Below, in pieces: positions 49,021-56,912 of a stretch of 64,000 nt of DNA. Source of the DNA: Clostridiaceae bacterium (GTDB taxonomy: Bacteria > Bacillota > Clostridia > Tissierellales > Sporanaerobacteraceae); NCBI GenBank assembly GCA_019391515.1, contig JAHXQP010000005.1, forward strand, positions 1-64,000. The letters run 5' to 3'. Each line of letters starts with the position of its first letter. Position 1 is the first letter of the stretch. The position numbers and the translations under genes are program-made. The notes beneath the pieces are model-generated. The model was not told the origin of the DNA, did no database searches, and worked only from the letters and a program-made list of their open reading frames with translations.

Positions 49021-49479
49021 GAAAGGTATGACCCGTTAGCATGTCATGTTAGACCACATATAACACTTGTATTTCCATTTGAAAGTAATATAGATTATAT
49101 TCAACTTAAAAGTCATCTAGAAGAAGTTTTATCATCAGTAAATTCATTTCCTCTCAAACTTAAAAGTATTACACCAGTTAATTCTTTTGGAAATTATCTT
49201 TTTCTAAACATTGAGAAAGGTAAAGAGGAAATAGTTGAAATTCATAAAAAACTATATACGGGAATATTAGAACAATATTTTCCTCAATGGTTAAAAACAG
49301 GTGAATATAATCCTCACATGACTGTTGGCAAGATAGAAAGTGAAGAAAAGTATAAATTAGCAATTGAAAAAACAAAAGAAGTAACTGATTTATTTAAAAC
49401 TATTGTCAATAAGATAAGTGTTGAGATCATTGATGACAATGAGGATTCAATAATAGAAATGGATATAGGATTAAAATAA
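48955..49479 (+). CDS. 2H phosphoesterase (2-5 RNA ligase-like)
   Basis: 174 residues. The two catalytic motifs HxTx are present: RPHITLVFPF near residue 36 and NPHMTVGKI near 122. The family hydrolyses cyclic phosphates or 2-5 linkages in RNA or nucleotides. AAGGAGAG before ATG. A truncated twin lies 862 bp upstream. Confidence 0.85.
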   Translation: MIERCIIIFPEFSNIEVIDEIRERYDPLACHVRPHITLVFPFESNIDYIQLKSHLEEVLSSVNSFPLKLKSITPVNSFGNYLFLNIEKGKEEIVEIHKKLYTGILEQYFPQWLKTGEYNPHMTVGKIESEEKYKLAIEKTKEVTDLFKTIVNKISVEIIDDNEDSIIEMDIGLK

Positions 49480-49550
49480 TTGTATTTATCAAAAATAATA
49501 CAATATATAAACAAGTATCAGAATATTATTTATAAAGGAGGCATTGTTAA

Positions 49551-50069
49551 ATGTATTATGGAGAAAAAGTTTGCTTGAGAGCTTATAGAGAAGAAGACAT
49601 ACCAATAGCAACATCGTTTGTAAATGATGAAGAACTTAAAAAATTTTTGGTTACCGATATTCCTTTTCCTATGACTTTATGGGAAGAGGAAAAATGGATA
49701 AAATCTCAGAAAAGCAATCAAAATGGTAGTTATAATTTTGCTATAGAAGATATAGAAACAAAAAAATATATTGGCGGCTGTGGTATTCAAGAAGTAAATT
49801 GGTTATCTCGTGTTGCAACAGTTGGAATAATGATTGGAGACAAAGAATATTGGGGAAAAGGATATGGTACCGATGCAATGAAGGTGCTAATGGATTTTAT
49901 TTTCAATAAGATGAATATTCGAAAGATAAGATTAAGTACATTTTCATTTAATATAAGGGCTAAAAAAAGCTACGAAAAATGCGGATTTCAGGTAGAAGGG
50001 ATTTTAAAAGATGAAATATTTAAAGATGGAAAATACTATGATGAAATAATAATGTCAGCTTTTAATTGA
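49551..50069 (+). CDS. RimJ/RimL-type acetyltransferase
   Basis: 172 residues; starts VCLRAYREEDIP, then ATVGIMIGDKEYWGKGYGTDAM with the acetyl-CoA loop and IRKIRLSTFSFNIRAKKSYEKCGFQVEG. Probably acetylates an amino group of a protein or small molecule. AAAGGAGG upstream. Confidence 0.9.
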   Translation: MYYGEKVCLRAYREEDIPIATSFVNDEELKKFLVTDIPFPMTLWEEEKWIKSQKSNQNGSYNFAIEDIETKKYIGGCGIQEVNWLSRVATVGIMIGDKEYWGKGYGTDAMKVLMDFIFNKMNIRKIRLSTFSFNIRAKKSYEKCGFQVEGILKDEIFKDGKYYDEIIMSAFN

Positions 50070-50104
50070 GGATCTTATCAAGATATTTAGCACTATAATA
50101 ATTA

Positions 50105-50146
50105 TTGCCCAGCTATAAGGTCAATATAAACCTTATAACTGGGCAA
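50105..50146. terminator. Bidirectional terminator
   Basis: TTGCCCAGCTATAAGGT and ACCTTATAACTGGGCAA, one G-U, ends in T-rich (plus) or A-rich sequence. Shared by the acetyltransferase and prxU, which converge here. Confidence 0.8.
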
Positions 50147-50155
50147 ATTATTTTA

Positions 50156-50764
50156 TTAATCGTCTACTTGATCTACACTCCATTCTTTCCATACCTTACC
50201 TACTAATTCAGGGCCTGGTTTTAATGTTTTCTTACCTGGTTTCCAACCTGCAGGTGTAACTTGAGCACCTTTTGTCTCTCTTACTAATTGAAAAGCTTTA
50301 ATTTGTCTTATTGTTTCATTTATATTTCTTCCTACTGGAGGAGTAAGAACTTCAAATCCTTGAACTATTCCATCTGGATCGATTATAAATCTACCTCTTG
50401 TTTCTACTCCACTATCTTCATCATAGATTCCATATTTTCTGCCTACTGATCCATCTTGGTCAGAACCCATTAGGAACGGAATATCTCTATCTATCATTTT
50501 AGATAATTCATGTTCGTTCCACATTTTGTGAACAAATGGACTGTCGACACTAATGGATATAACTTCAACCCCTAATTTTTGTAATTCTTCATATTTGTCA
50601 GCAACTGCTGAAATTTCAGTAGCTCAGACAAAAGTGAAGTCCCCTGGATAGAAACATAATAGTACCCATTTTCCCTTAAATTCTGAAAGGCTTAAATTAA
50701 CAAACTCACCTTTGTGAAAAGCTGGTATAGTAAAATCTGGTGCTGGCTTTCCAACTTTAATCAT
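50156..50764 (-). CDS. prxU: Selenocysteine-containing peroxiredoxin PrxU
   Basis: 203 codons including an in-frame TGA at 50624-50626 (codon 47). It falls exactly at the peroxidatic cysteine: FYPGDFTFV-U-ATEIS, where AhpC-type proteins read FTFVCPTE. Sequence on both sides is uninterrupted and typical: KVGKPAPDFTIPAF, VISISVDSPFVHKMWNEHE, GSVGRKYGIYDED, RGRFIIDPDGIVQG. ATG 50764 has AAAGGAGGAA upstream. The C-terminal QVTPAGWKPG has Thr where 2-Cys enzymes have the resolving Cys. Reduces peroxides. An in-frame extension from 50872 is possible. Confidence 0.92.
50594..50632 (-). promoter_or_regulatory. Candidate bacterial SECIS hairpin around the UGA
   Basis: On the minus strand TTTGTC pairs with GACAAA, enclosing the UGA, and inside it GCTACTG pairs with CAGTTGC (one U-U mismatch) around a 9-nt loop AAATTTCAG. 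A stem immediately after the UGA with a small loop is the expected layout of a bacterial selenocysteine insertion element. Confidence 0.7.
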
Positions 50765-50872
50765 ACTTAATTCCTCCTTTTGAGTGGTTTTATTTTCTTC
50801 TGGTTTGCTTTCTTCTACTTTATCTTTTTTAATTTCTGGTCTTTGGCAGCCTGCATTAAATTTTTCTGGCAT
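50765..50872 (-). other. Alternative N-terminal extension or leader of prxU
   Basis: ATG 50872 with AGGAGG reads in frame into prxU and adds 36 residues (MPEKFNAGCQRPEIKKD then a Glu/Lys-rich stretch). Both this ATG and 50764 have good ribosome sites. The same peptide start is repeated at 52228-52302, where it stops on its own. Confidence 0.55.
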
Positions 50873-51026
50873 AAAAAAACCTCCTATTCCCATATAGATA
50901 AAATCTATAGTGCTTAGAAACCTTATAAAAAGGGCCTATAAGACTTTTACCCTTTAGTAAATATTATTAATCATAATTATTGAAACTTTCTTCATGTTAT
51001 AATAGTTGTAAATACTGTACATCTTA
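50822..51026 (-). repeat. 205-bp promoter duplication, prxU copy, with PerR-box-like site
   Basis: Matches 52252-52456 without indel (offset 1430). Contains the extension start, its ribosome site, a conserved leader and, at 50997-51011, TTACAACTATTATAA (minus strand), close to the PerR consensus TTATAATNATTATAA (two mismatches). Confidence 0.8.
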
Positions 51027-51050
51027 ATTTTTATCATTTTGCCCAAGAAT

Positions 51051-51083
51051 ACACCCACTTCTTAAATTAGCGAAAGTGGGTGT
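51051..51083. terminator. Terminator after splB
   Basis: ACACCCACTT and AAGTGGGTGT form a stem; it follows the splB stop on the minus strand and precedes the prxU promoter. Confidence 0.7.
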
Positions 51084-51109
51084 GTCTAATGAATCAAATC
51101 CTGATTAAA

Positions 51110-52150
51110 TTATATAAAATATTCAATCTTTGCTCCTGGGAAGAATTGTTCTGTTTTATTTAAGAAAAATTCTTTCAATTCATTTATTTCATCAGGATTA
51201 TAAATATATTTGCCATATCCAAATTGTCCATATTTAAACTTCCGTTCTGTTTCCTCCATGGGAAGTTTGCTTTTAGGGAAGACATTAAGTATATTGGATT
51301 TAGCCTTAAGGGTATAACGATGAGATATAAATTCAAAACTTAGATCTTTAGGAGACCAATCTGGAGGCGTATTTTCATATAAATATTTTTCTAATAAAAC
51401 AAATAGTTCAGTGTATTCATCCTGCCAATTTTCAAATCTAAATATTGGTGCAATAATAAAACCTATAGGATAATTTGCTTTTAGCATTTTTGACGCTGCT
51501 ATGACCCTGTCTAAAAGCTGAGGGGTTTTATGTTCAAAATTTTTAATTATATATTGGCAGTTTAAGCTAAATCTAAAGCGTGTATGGTTATTATGTTCTA
51601 CATTTAAAAGACTATCTATATCAGTAAATTTAGTAACAAATCGGAAACGGCCTAAAGGTTCTTGACCAAAGAACTCTATGGTTCTTTTAAGGCTTCCAGT
51701 ATATTTTTCTACAGGTATAGGGTCAGATGTAGCAGCACCTTCAAAGACAGTTATTTCTGGTGCTCTAGATTCAATTATGTTTTTAGTTGTATCTAATATT
51801 TCTTCAATATTAACATATATCCTTAGATAAGGTTTTGGTCCTAATGTAGTAGATAGGTAACAATATTCACACATACCAGGGCAAGAAGTAGCCAATGGAA
51901 GCTGGTAGTGGGCAGAGGGTTTACATGTTTGGAAGGTTTTACTTCTCCTAACTCCGATAACTAAAGTATGTTTTGCTTCCTTATAGGCTTCTTGGGGAGT
52001 ATCTCCAGCTATACCAACAACTCTATTATGAGAAGTGGTAGGTTTCATTGGTATATTTATATTTTGGAAGTAATCTACTAGTTTTTTCCCAAGGGGATAG
52101 TTTAAAGCATCGGGTTCATAAAATACTTGTTTAGGTATAAAATCTATCAA
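51110..52150 (-). CDS. splB: Spore photoproduct lyase
   Basis: 346 residues from TTG 52150, chosen because GGAGGTG lies 6 nt upstream; it puts the radical-SAM cysteines of CPGMCEYC at 90, 94 and 97, as in Bacillus. Full-length agreement: TTSHNRVVGI, HYQLPLATSCPG, YLRIYVNIEEILD, RFRFVTKF, RFRFSLNCQYIIKNFE, and the terminal FFPGAKIEYF. Repairs the thymine dimer of UV-irradiated spores on germination. The stretch FEGAATSD has Ala where the Bacillus hydrogen-donor Cys141 (FEASCTSD) is expected. Transcribed from a copy of the prxU promoter. Confidence 0.95.
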   Translation of the reverse strand: MIDFIPKQVFYEPDALNYPLGKKLVDYFQNINIPMKPTTSHNRVVGIAGDTPQEAYKEAKHTLVIGVRRSKTFQTCKPSAHYQLPLATSCPGMCEYCYLSTTLGPKPYLRIYVNIEEILDTTKNIIESRAPEITVFEGAATSDPIPVEKYTGSLKRTIEFFGQEPLGRFRFVTKFTDIDSLLNVEHNNHTRFRFSLNCQYIIKNFEHKTPQLLDRVIAASKMLKANYPIGFIIAPIFRFENWQDEYTELFVLLEKYLYENTPPDWSPKDLSFEFISHRYTLKAKSNILNVFPKSKLPMEETERKFKYGQFGYGKYIYNPDEINELKEFFLNKTEQFFPGAKIEYFI

Positions 52151-52227
52151 AACTTTCACCTCCAAAGTTTAGAATTCCCTAAAAATTTAATATTACACCA
52201 TATAATCATTGTGATAATTGAGATTCA

Positions 52228-52302
52228 TTATAATGTTGATGATTTTGCAAAATCTTTTTTAATTTCTGGTCTTTGACATCCTGCTTTAAATTTTTCTGGC
52301 AT
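52228..52302 (-). CDS. 24-residue peptide in the splB leader
   Basis: ATG 52302 with AGGAGG encodes MPEKFKAGCQRPEIKKDFAK plus four residues. It is the duplicated start of the prxU extension, cut off at the end of the 205-bp repeat. Translation is likely given the site; a function is not evident. Confidence 0.5.
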   Translation of the reverse strand: MPEKFKAGCQRPEIKKDFAKSSTL

Positions 52303-52456
52303 AAAAAAACCTCCTATCCTCATATAGATAAAATCTATATGATTTAGAAATCTTATAAGAACTACCTATAATTTTTTCACCCTTTAATAAATATTATTGA
52401 TCATAATTATTAAAACTTTCTTCATGTTATAATAATTGTAAATACTGTACATCTTA
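52252..52456 (-). repeat. 205-bp promoter duplication, splB copy, with PerR-box-like site
   Basis: Second copy of 50822-51026. At 52427-52441 the minus strand reads TTACAATTATTATAA, one mismatch from the PerR consensus. It should drive splB. The rest of the gap to 52575 shows only the AT-rich upstream region of the response regulator. Confidence 0.8.
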
Positions 52457-52575
52457 TTTATAGTTAACACCAATGAGAAATGAAATATCTAAATAGGGGA
52501 TTTAAGTTGATAATGTTTAGCATTAAAATAAAACTATATTAGTTTATATAAAAAATGTAAAAAGAAGGTGGTATC

Positions 52576-53280
52576 TTGAAACAAAAAATTTTAGTTATAG
52601 ATGATGATATTGATCTTTCTGGTCTTATTAAAAAATATCTTGAAATAGATGGATATGATGTAACTATTAAGCATAATGGTGAAGATGGCCTTGCAGAAGC
52701 CTTAACCAATCCCTATCAGCTCATTGTGCTTGATGTCATGCTTCCTCAGAAAAATGGCTTTGATGTTCTAACTGATTTGCGTAAAACAAGTAGCGTGCCG
52801 GTACTTATGCTTACTGCAAAGGATAGTGAAATAGATAAAGTTTTGGGACTTCGACTTGGTGCAGATGACTATCTTACAAAACCATTTAGTATGAATGAGT
52901 TTGTAGCAAGGGTACAGTCAATTATTCGGCGCTATACTTCTTTGGGTGGTGAGAGTTCAATGGAAGTCTCTACGCTTACATTTGATAATATTTCAATTAC
53001 ACCTGATACAAGAGAAGTTTTAGTTTCTGGAGTTCCTGTTGAACTTACAGCTAAGGAATTTGATTTACTCTATTTCCTTGCTAAGAATAAGGGGAAGGTT
53101 TTTACTAAAAAGCAGATATATCATGCTGTATGGAATGATGAATATGCATTTGATGATAATAATATTATGGTGCATATTCGTAGACTACGTAAGAAAATAG
53201 AGTTAAATCCTGAACAGCCAAAGTTTATACAGACTGTATGGGGTGTTGGATATAAATTTAATGGCAGGGATAGAATATGA
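52576..53280 (+). CDS. OmpR/PhoB-type response regulator
   Basis: 234 residues, TTG start after AGAAGGTGG. Receiver: DDDID acidic cluster, phospho-acceptor Asp53 in LIVLDVMLP, TAKDSE and the Lys of YLTKPF. Winged helix: VELTAKEFDLLYFLAKNKG and HIRRLRKKIE...QTVWGVGYKF. Overlaps the kinase by 4 bp. Probably activates the adjacent bacitracin-type cassette. Confidence 0.93.
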   Translation: MKQKILVIDDDIDLSGLIKKYLEIDGYDVTIKHNGEDGLAEALTNPYQLIVLDVMLPQKNGFDVLTDLRKTSSVPVLMLTAKDSEIDKVLGLRLGADDYLTKPFSMNEFVARVQSIIRRYTSLGGESSMEVSTLTFDNISITPDTREVLVSGVPVELTAKEFDLLYFLAKNKGKVFTKKQIYHAVWNDEYAFDDNNIMVHIRRLRKKIELNPEQPKFIQTVWGVGYKFNGRDRI

Positions 53281-54185
53281 AGGTGTTTATTATAGTTATA
53301 CTAGTCTTGGTTTGTACTATTAGTATATTTTTATTTATTAGGCAGAGAAAACAACTAAGAAAAATGCTTGATGTTTTAGTGAAGACTAGAAATGGAGAAA
53401 ATAAAAAGATATTTGTGAAAGATAATGGAGTTATTTCGGAAATAGGTTTTGAAATTAATGACCTAATGGCTACCCATAATAAAGAATTGTCAAGACAGAA
53501 AAAGCTAGAGCAAGCTAACAAAGAATTACTTACAAGTCTTTCCCATGATGTTAGGACTCCACTTACATCTCTCCTTGGTTATTTGGATGCACTTGAAAGT
53601 AATATAGTTGATGGCGCTGAAAAAGAGGAATACATAAAAATAGCAAGAAAAAAAGCTTATAACTTAAAGGAACTTGTAGATACGTTGTTTGATTGGTTTA
53701 AGATAGATTCTAAAGAAATGAAGTTGTCTATGCAAGCCGTTGATATTTGCGAATTGACCAAAGGAATAATTATTGATTGGTTGCCTACATTTGAACAAAA
53801 CGAAATAATTCCAGAAATTGAAATTCCAGATGAGGAGTGGATTGTGGAACTTGATTTGGCTGCATATGGGCGAATGATATCAAATCTTATTCATAATGCT
53901 GTAGAGCATAGTGATTGTAGCCGTTTGAAGGTTGTTGTAAGACAAAATAATGACGTGATCCGCATAATAGTAAAAGACAATGGAATTGGTATATCCAAAG
54001 ATGAGCTATCTAATATTTTTGAAAGATTGTATAAAGGTGATAGAGCGAGAAGTAGACAAAGTAGTGGCCTTGGTCTTTGTATTGTCAAAGAACTTACGGA
54101 GATGCAGGGCGGAATGTTGACTGTACAGAGTAATTTAGGAGAATATACAGAATTTATAATTGAGATGCCAATATCCAGGAGATGA
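53277..54185 (+). CDS. Sensor histidine kinase
   Basis: 302 residues with a single N-terminal membrane helix (~3-20) and no large sensor domain, an intramembrane-sensing-like layout. H-box SLSHDVRTPLTSLLG with His90; N-box RMISNLIHNAVEHS; VKDNGIGIS; SSGLGLCIVKEL. Pairs with the regulator upstream; may be informed by the ABC transporter, as in Bce-like systems (inference). Confidence 0.92.
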   Translation: MKVFIIVILVLVCTISIFLFIRQRKQLRKMLDVLVKTRNGENKKIFVKDNGVISEIGFEINDLMATHNKELSRQKKLEQANKELLTSLSHDVRTPLTSLLGYLDALESNIVDGAEKEEYIKIARKKAYNLKELVDTLFDWFKIDSKEMKLSMQAVDICELTKGIIIDWLPTFEQNEIIPEIEIPDEEWIVELDLAAYGRMISNLIHNAVEHSDCSRLKVVVRQNNDVIRIIVKDNGIGISKDELSNIFERLYKGDRARSRQSSGLGLCIVKELTEMQGGMLTVQSNLGEYTEFIIEMPISRR

Positions 54186-54212
54186 TTTTGATTATCATCT
54201 CTTTTTTATTTA
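54177..54212 (+). terminator. Terminator after the kinase
   Basis: GAGATGAT and ATCATCTC then TTTTTTATTT; overlaps the kinase stop. It separates constitutive regulator genes from the inducible transporter genes. Confidence 0.75.
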
Positions 54213-54267
54213 AGTAAGAGAAAAGTAAGATTTACTTAAGAGTAGTGTCAGTATTACCTGATACAAT
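54212..54267 (+). promoter_or_regulatory. Response-regulator sites and promoter of bcrAB-uppP
   Basis: AAGTAAGA occurs at 54212-54219 and 54223-54230, spaced 11 bp start to start, as OmpR-type dimers prefer; TTTACTT follows. TACAAT at 54262-54267 may be the -10, with no good -35, as for an activated promoter. Confidence 0.5.
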
Positions 54268-54292
54268 AAGTAATTGTAAGGAGGATATAAAT

Positions 54293-55216
54293 ATGGATGA
54301 ATATATAATCAAAACAACTAATCTGACAAAAAAGTTCCAAGAACAAATAGCTGTAGACTGTGTTAATATAAATGTTCCACAAGGTAAAATTTATGGCTTG
54401 CTTGGTAGAAATGGTGCAGGCAAAACTACGACTATGCGGATGCTATTAAATCTTGCTACTCCTACCAGTGGAGAAATTTTATTATTTGGAGAGAATCGTA
54501 GAAAGAACCCAAAAGAAATCTACCGCCGCATTGGTTCTATGATTGAAACGCCTGGTTTCTATGAAAATTTAACAGGCAGAGAAAATTTACAGATTTTTGC
54601 TCGTTTAAGAGGACAACAGCAAAAAAACAGTGTGCAAAATGCACTTAAAGTAGTTGGTCTTCATAATGAAACAAAAAAGACATTTGGCAATTACTCTCTT
54701 GGTATGAAGCAACGCCTTGGGATAGCAGCGGCAATTATGCATGAACCTGAGCTACTTATATTGGATGAACCTATTAATGGACTCGATCCTGTAGGAATAC
54801 AAGAGGTGCGGAAATATCTTGAAAGGCTCTGTTTTGAAAAAGGTGTAACAATTCTTATTTCAAGCCATATTTTAAGCGAGATTGAACAAATTGCAGATAT
54901 TATTGGAGTTATGCATGAAGGTAGACTTATTGAGGAAGTAGCCATGAAAGAACTTCATCAGAGGAACAGGCGGTATGTTGAATTTGTGGTATCGAATGAA
55001 AACAAAGCTTGTCTTTTACTTGAACAAAAGTTTGGACTTACTGATTATAGTGTACATGAAAATGGTAGTATTCGCATTTATAATAATTTAGAGATGAGAT
55101 CAAAGATTAATCAGCGTTTTGTAGAAAAAGGAATTTCAGTATCAAAAATTAATATTAGCGAAGAAAAGCTGGAAGATTATTTTTCAAGTTTGATTGGGGG
55201 TGGAGGCCTTGGCTAA
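54293..55216 (+). CDS. bcrA: BcrA-like bacitracin ABC transporter ATPase
   Basis: 307 residues from ATG 54293 (AAGGAGG 8 nt upstream; an earlier GTG has none). Walker A GRNGAGKTTT, signature NYSLGMKQRL, Walker B LLILDEPINGLDP, H-loop ISSHILSEI; the C-terminal ~80 residues match the BcrA extension. With the next two genes it forms the bcrABD-type bacitracin-resistance set known from enterococci and C. perfringens. The permease overlaps its end. Confidence 0.82.
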   Translation: MDEYIIKTTNLTKKFQEQIAVDCVNINVPQGKIYGLLGRNGAGKTTTMRMLLNLATPTSGEILLFGENRRKNPKEIYRRIGSMIETPGFYENLTGRENLQIFARLRGQQQKNSVQNALKVVGLHNETKKTFGNYSLGMKQRLGIAAAIMHEPELLILDEPINGLDPVGIQEVRKYLERLCFEKGVTILISSHILSEIEQIADIIGVMHEGRLIEEVAMKELHQRNRRYVEFVVSNENKACLLLEQKFGLTDYSVHENGSIRIYNNLEMRSKINQRFVEKGISVSKINISEEKLEDYFSSLIGGGGLG

Positions 55217-55946
55217 TTTGCTTTACTGTGAATTTTTAAAACTAAAACGCTCAAAGATGTTTTTTATTAGTGTTTTAGGTGCAATGGTAGCGCCAGTTAT
55301 GGTTTTTGCTGGACTGATAAAAGCTAAAATCACTGAACCTAATAAGGTTATCACTTATTGGGATATGCTAGAACAGACAAACTTATATGTACTTCTTTTA
55401 TTTGGTGTCATTGTTTATGGAGTGATAGCTGCATACCTTTTTAGCCGTGAGTACACTGAAAATACTCTAAAGTCAGTACTTACTATTCCCATTTCAAAAG
55501 GTGCTTTTTTGACATCAAAATTTCTTATGCTTTTTGCATGGATAATGATATTAACAGCAGTAGCATGGGTATCTACACTGTTTTTAAGTATTGTAGGTAA
55601 TGCTGCTGAGTTTAGTTTTGATGTTATTATACAATCACTTAAAGAATATTTTCTAGGCGCTTTTTTATTGTATTTTACAATGTCACCTTTTGTATTTATA
55701 ACCCTTTGGCTTAAGAACTTAGTTACCCCTATTATTGCTACTGCAACAGTGGTTCTTGGTAATGTTGCTCTTGCTAATGAAGATTTAGCAGTATTGTTCC
55801 CATGGACATCTCCATATTTGATTGCAAGCGGAGATATTGAAAAATATAAATATTCAATCGAAATAGCTATTGCTATTATATTCATTATTTTCTTTATTGG
55901 GGTTTTTACAAGTTTTATTTATTTTAAAAAACAGGATATTAAATAG
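55194..55946 (+). CDS. bcrB: BcrB-like ABC permease
   Basis: About 245-250 residues; start uncertain between TTG 55194, GTG 55200 and TTG 55209, all overlapping bcrA. Begins [18 protein letters not shown], the usual start of BcrB/ABC-2 permeases, with six hydrophobic segments and [19 protein letters not shown] after TM2. Partner of the preceding ATPase. Confidence 0.8.
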   Translation: MGVEALANLLYCEFLKLKRSKMFFISVLGAMVAPVMVFAGLIKAKITEPNKVITYWDMLEQTNLYVLLLFGVIVYGVIAAYLFSREYTENTLKSVLTIPISKGAFLTSKFLMLFAWIMILTAVAWVSTLFLSIVGNAAEFSFDVIIQSLKEYFLGAFLLYFTMSPFVFITLWLKNLVTPIIATATVVLGNVALANEDLAVLFPWTSPYLIASGDIEKYKYSIEIAIAIIFIIFFIGVFTSFIYFKKQDIK

Positions 55947-55956
55947 GAGGACTATT

Positions 55957-56784
55957 ATGGATATTATAGAATTAATAAAAGTTATAATTATAGGAATTGT
56001 TGAAGGTATTACTGAGTGGCTGCCTATTAGCAGTACAGGGCATATGTTACTTGTCGATGAGTTTTTGCAGCTAAATATGAGTGAAGACTTTAAGGAAATG
56101 TTCTTCGTAGTAATACAACTTGGTGCAATTTTAGCTGTTGTGGTTATATTTTGGAGAAAGATGTTTCCATTTGATTTTAGAGAAAAGTCAATGATAAAAA
56201 AAGACATTTTTTCCATTTGGTTTAAGGTGCTAGTAGCTTGTATTCCATCGGGAATTATGGGTGTTCTATTTGATGATTTTTTAGAAGCCTATTTAGGTAC
56301 CCCTGTTGTGATTGCCATAATGCTTATACTTTATGGAGTAGTGTTTATTGTTATTGAGAACTGGAATAGAAAGCGTAAACCAAGAGTAAATAAATTAGCA
56401 GAAATTAATTATAAAACAGCTTTTATCATTGGAATGTTTCAAGTGTTGTCTCTTATTCCTGGAACGTCACGTTCAGGCGCAACTATTATAGGTGCACTTA
56501 TTATTGGCATATCCAGAGTAGCAGCAGCAGAGTTCAGTTTTTTTCTTGCTATACCTACAATGTTTGGTGCAAGTGCATTTAAACTGTTAAAGTTTGGCTT
56601 CCATTTTACAGGTACTGAGCTTCTTATCCTTGTATTTGGCATGGTAGTTGCTTTTTTAGTATCGATACTTGCTATAAAATTTCTAATGTCATACATTAAA
56701 AAACATGATTTCAAGGCATTTGGTTGGTATAGAATTATACTTGGAATTATAGTACTGTTGTATTTTGGAATTGGTATGATCTAG
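55957..56784 (+). CDS. uppP: Undecaprenyl-diphosphatase (BacA/UppP, BcrD-type)
   Basis: 275 residues from ATG 55957 (GGAGG upstream; a longer frame starts inside bcrB). Both active-site blocks are intact: [16 protein letters not shown] and [12 protein letters not shown]. It recycles the lipid carrier bacitracin traps. Only 10 bp after bcrB, so transporter and target-relief enzyme are co-expressed. Confidence 0.95.
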   Translation: MDIIELIKVIIIGIVEGITEWLPISSTGHMLLVDEFLQLNMSEDFKEMFFVVIQLGAILAVVVIFWRKMFPFDFREKSMIKKDIFSIWFKVLVACIPSGIMGVLFDDFLEAYLGTPVVIAIMLILYGVVFIVIENWNRKRKPRVNKLAEINYKTAFIIGMFQVLSLIPGTSRSGATIIGALIIGISRVAAAEFSFFLAIPTMFGASAFKLLKFGFHFTGTELLILVFGMVVAFLVSILAIKFLMSYIKKHDFKAFGWYRIILGIIVLLYFGIGMI

Positions 56785-56879
56785 ACAGTTTACATTTTTT
56801 AGCCAGTTTATGGAAGTTTCATCTTAAAATTTTGAAGAAACTTTAGTTAATAGTGTTTTAGGGCTGATATTTAATATTA

Positions 56880-56912
56880 CATAACCCCCAGTAAGATTAC
56901 TGAGGGTTATGA
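56880..56912. terminator. Bidirectional terminator
   Basis: ATAACCC(CC)AGTAA and ACTGAGGGTTAT with GATT loop, between converging uppP and the reverse ABC permease. Confidence 0.75.

Noticed and set aside
43440-50100. Integron-like cassette array
   Set aside because: No integrase with a cassette site and no repeated attC-like structures between the small genes.
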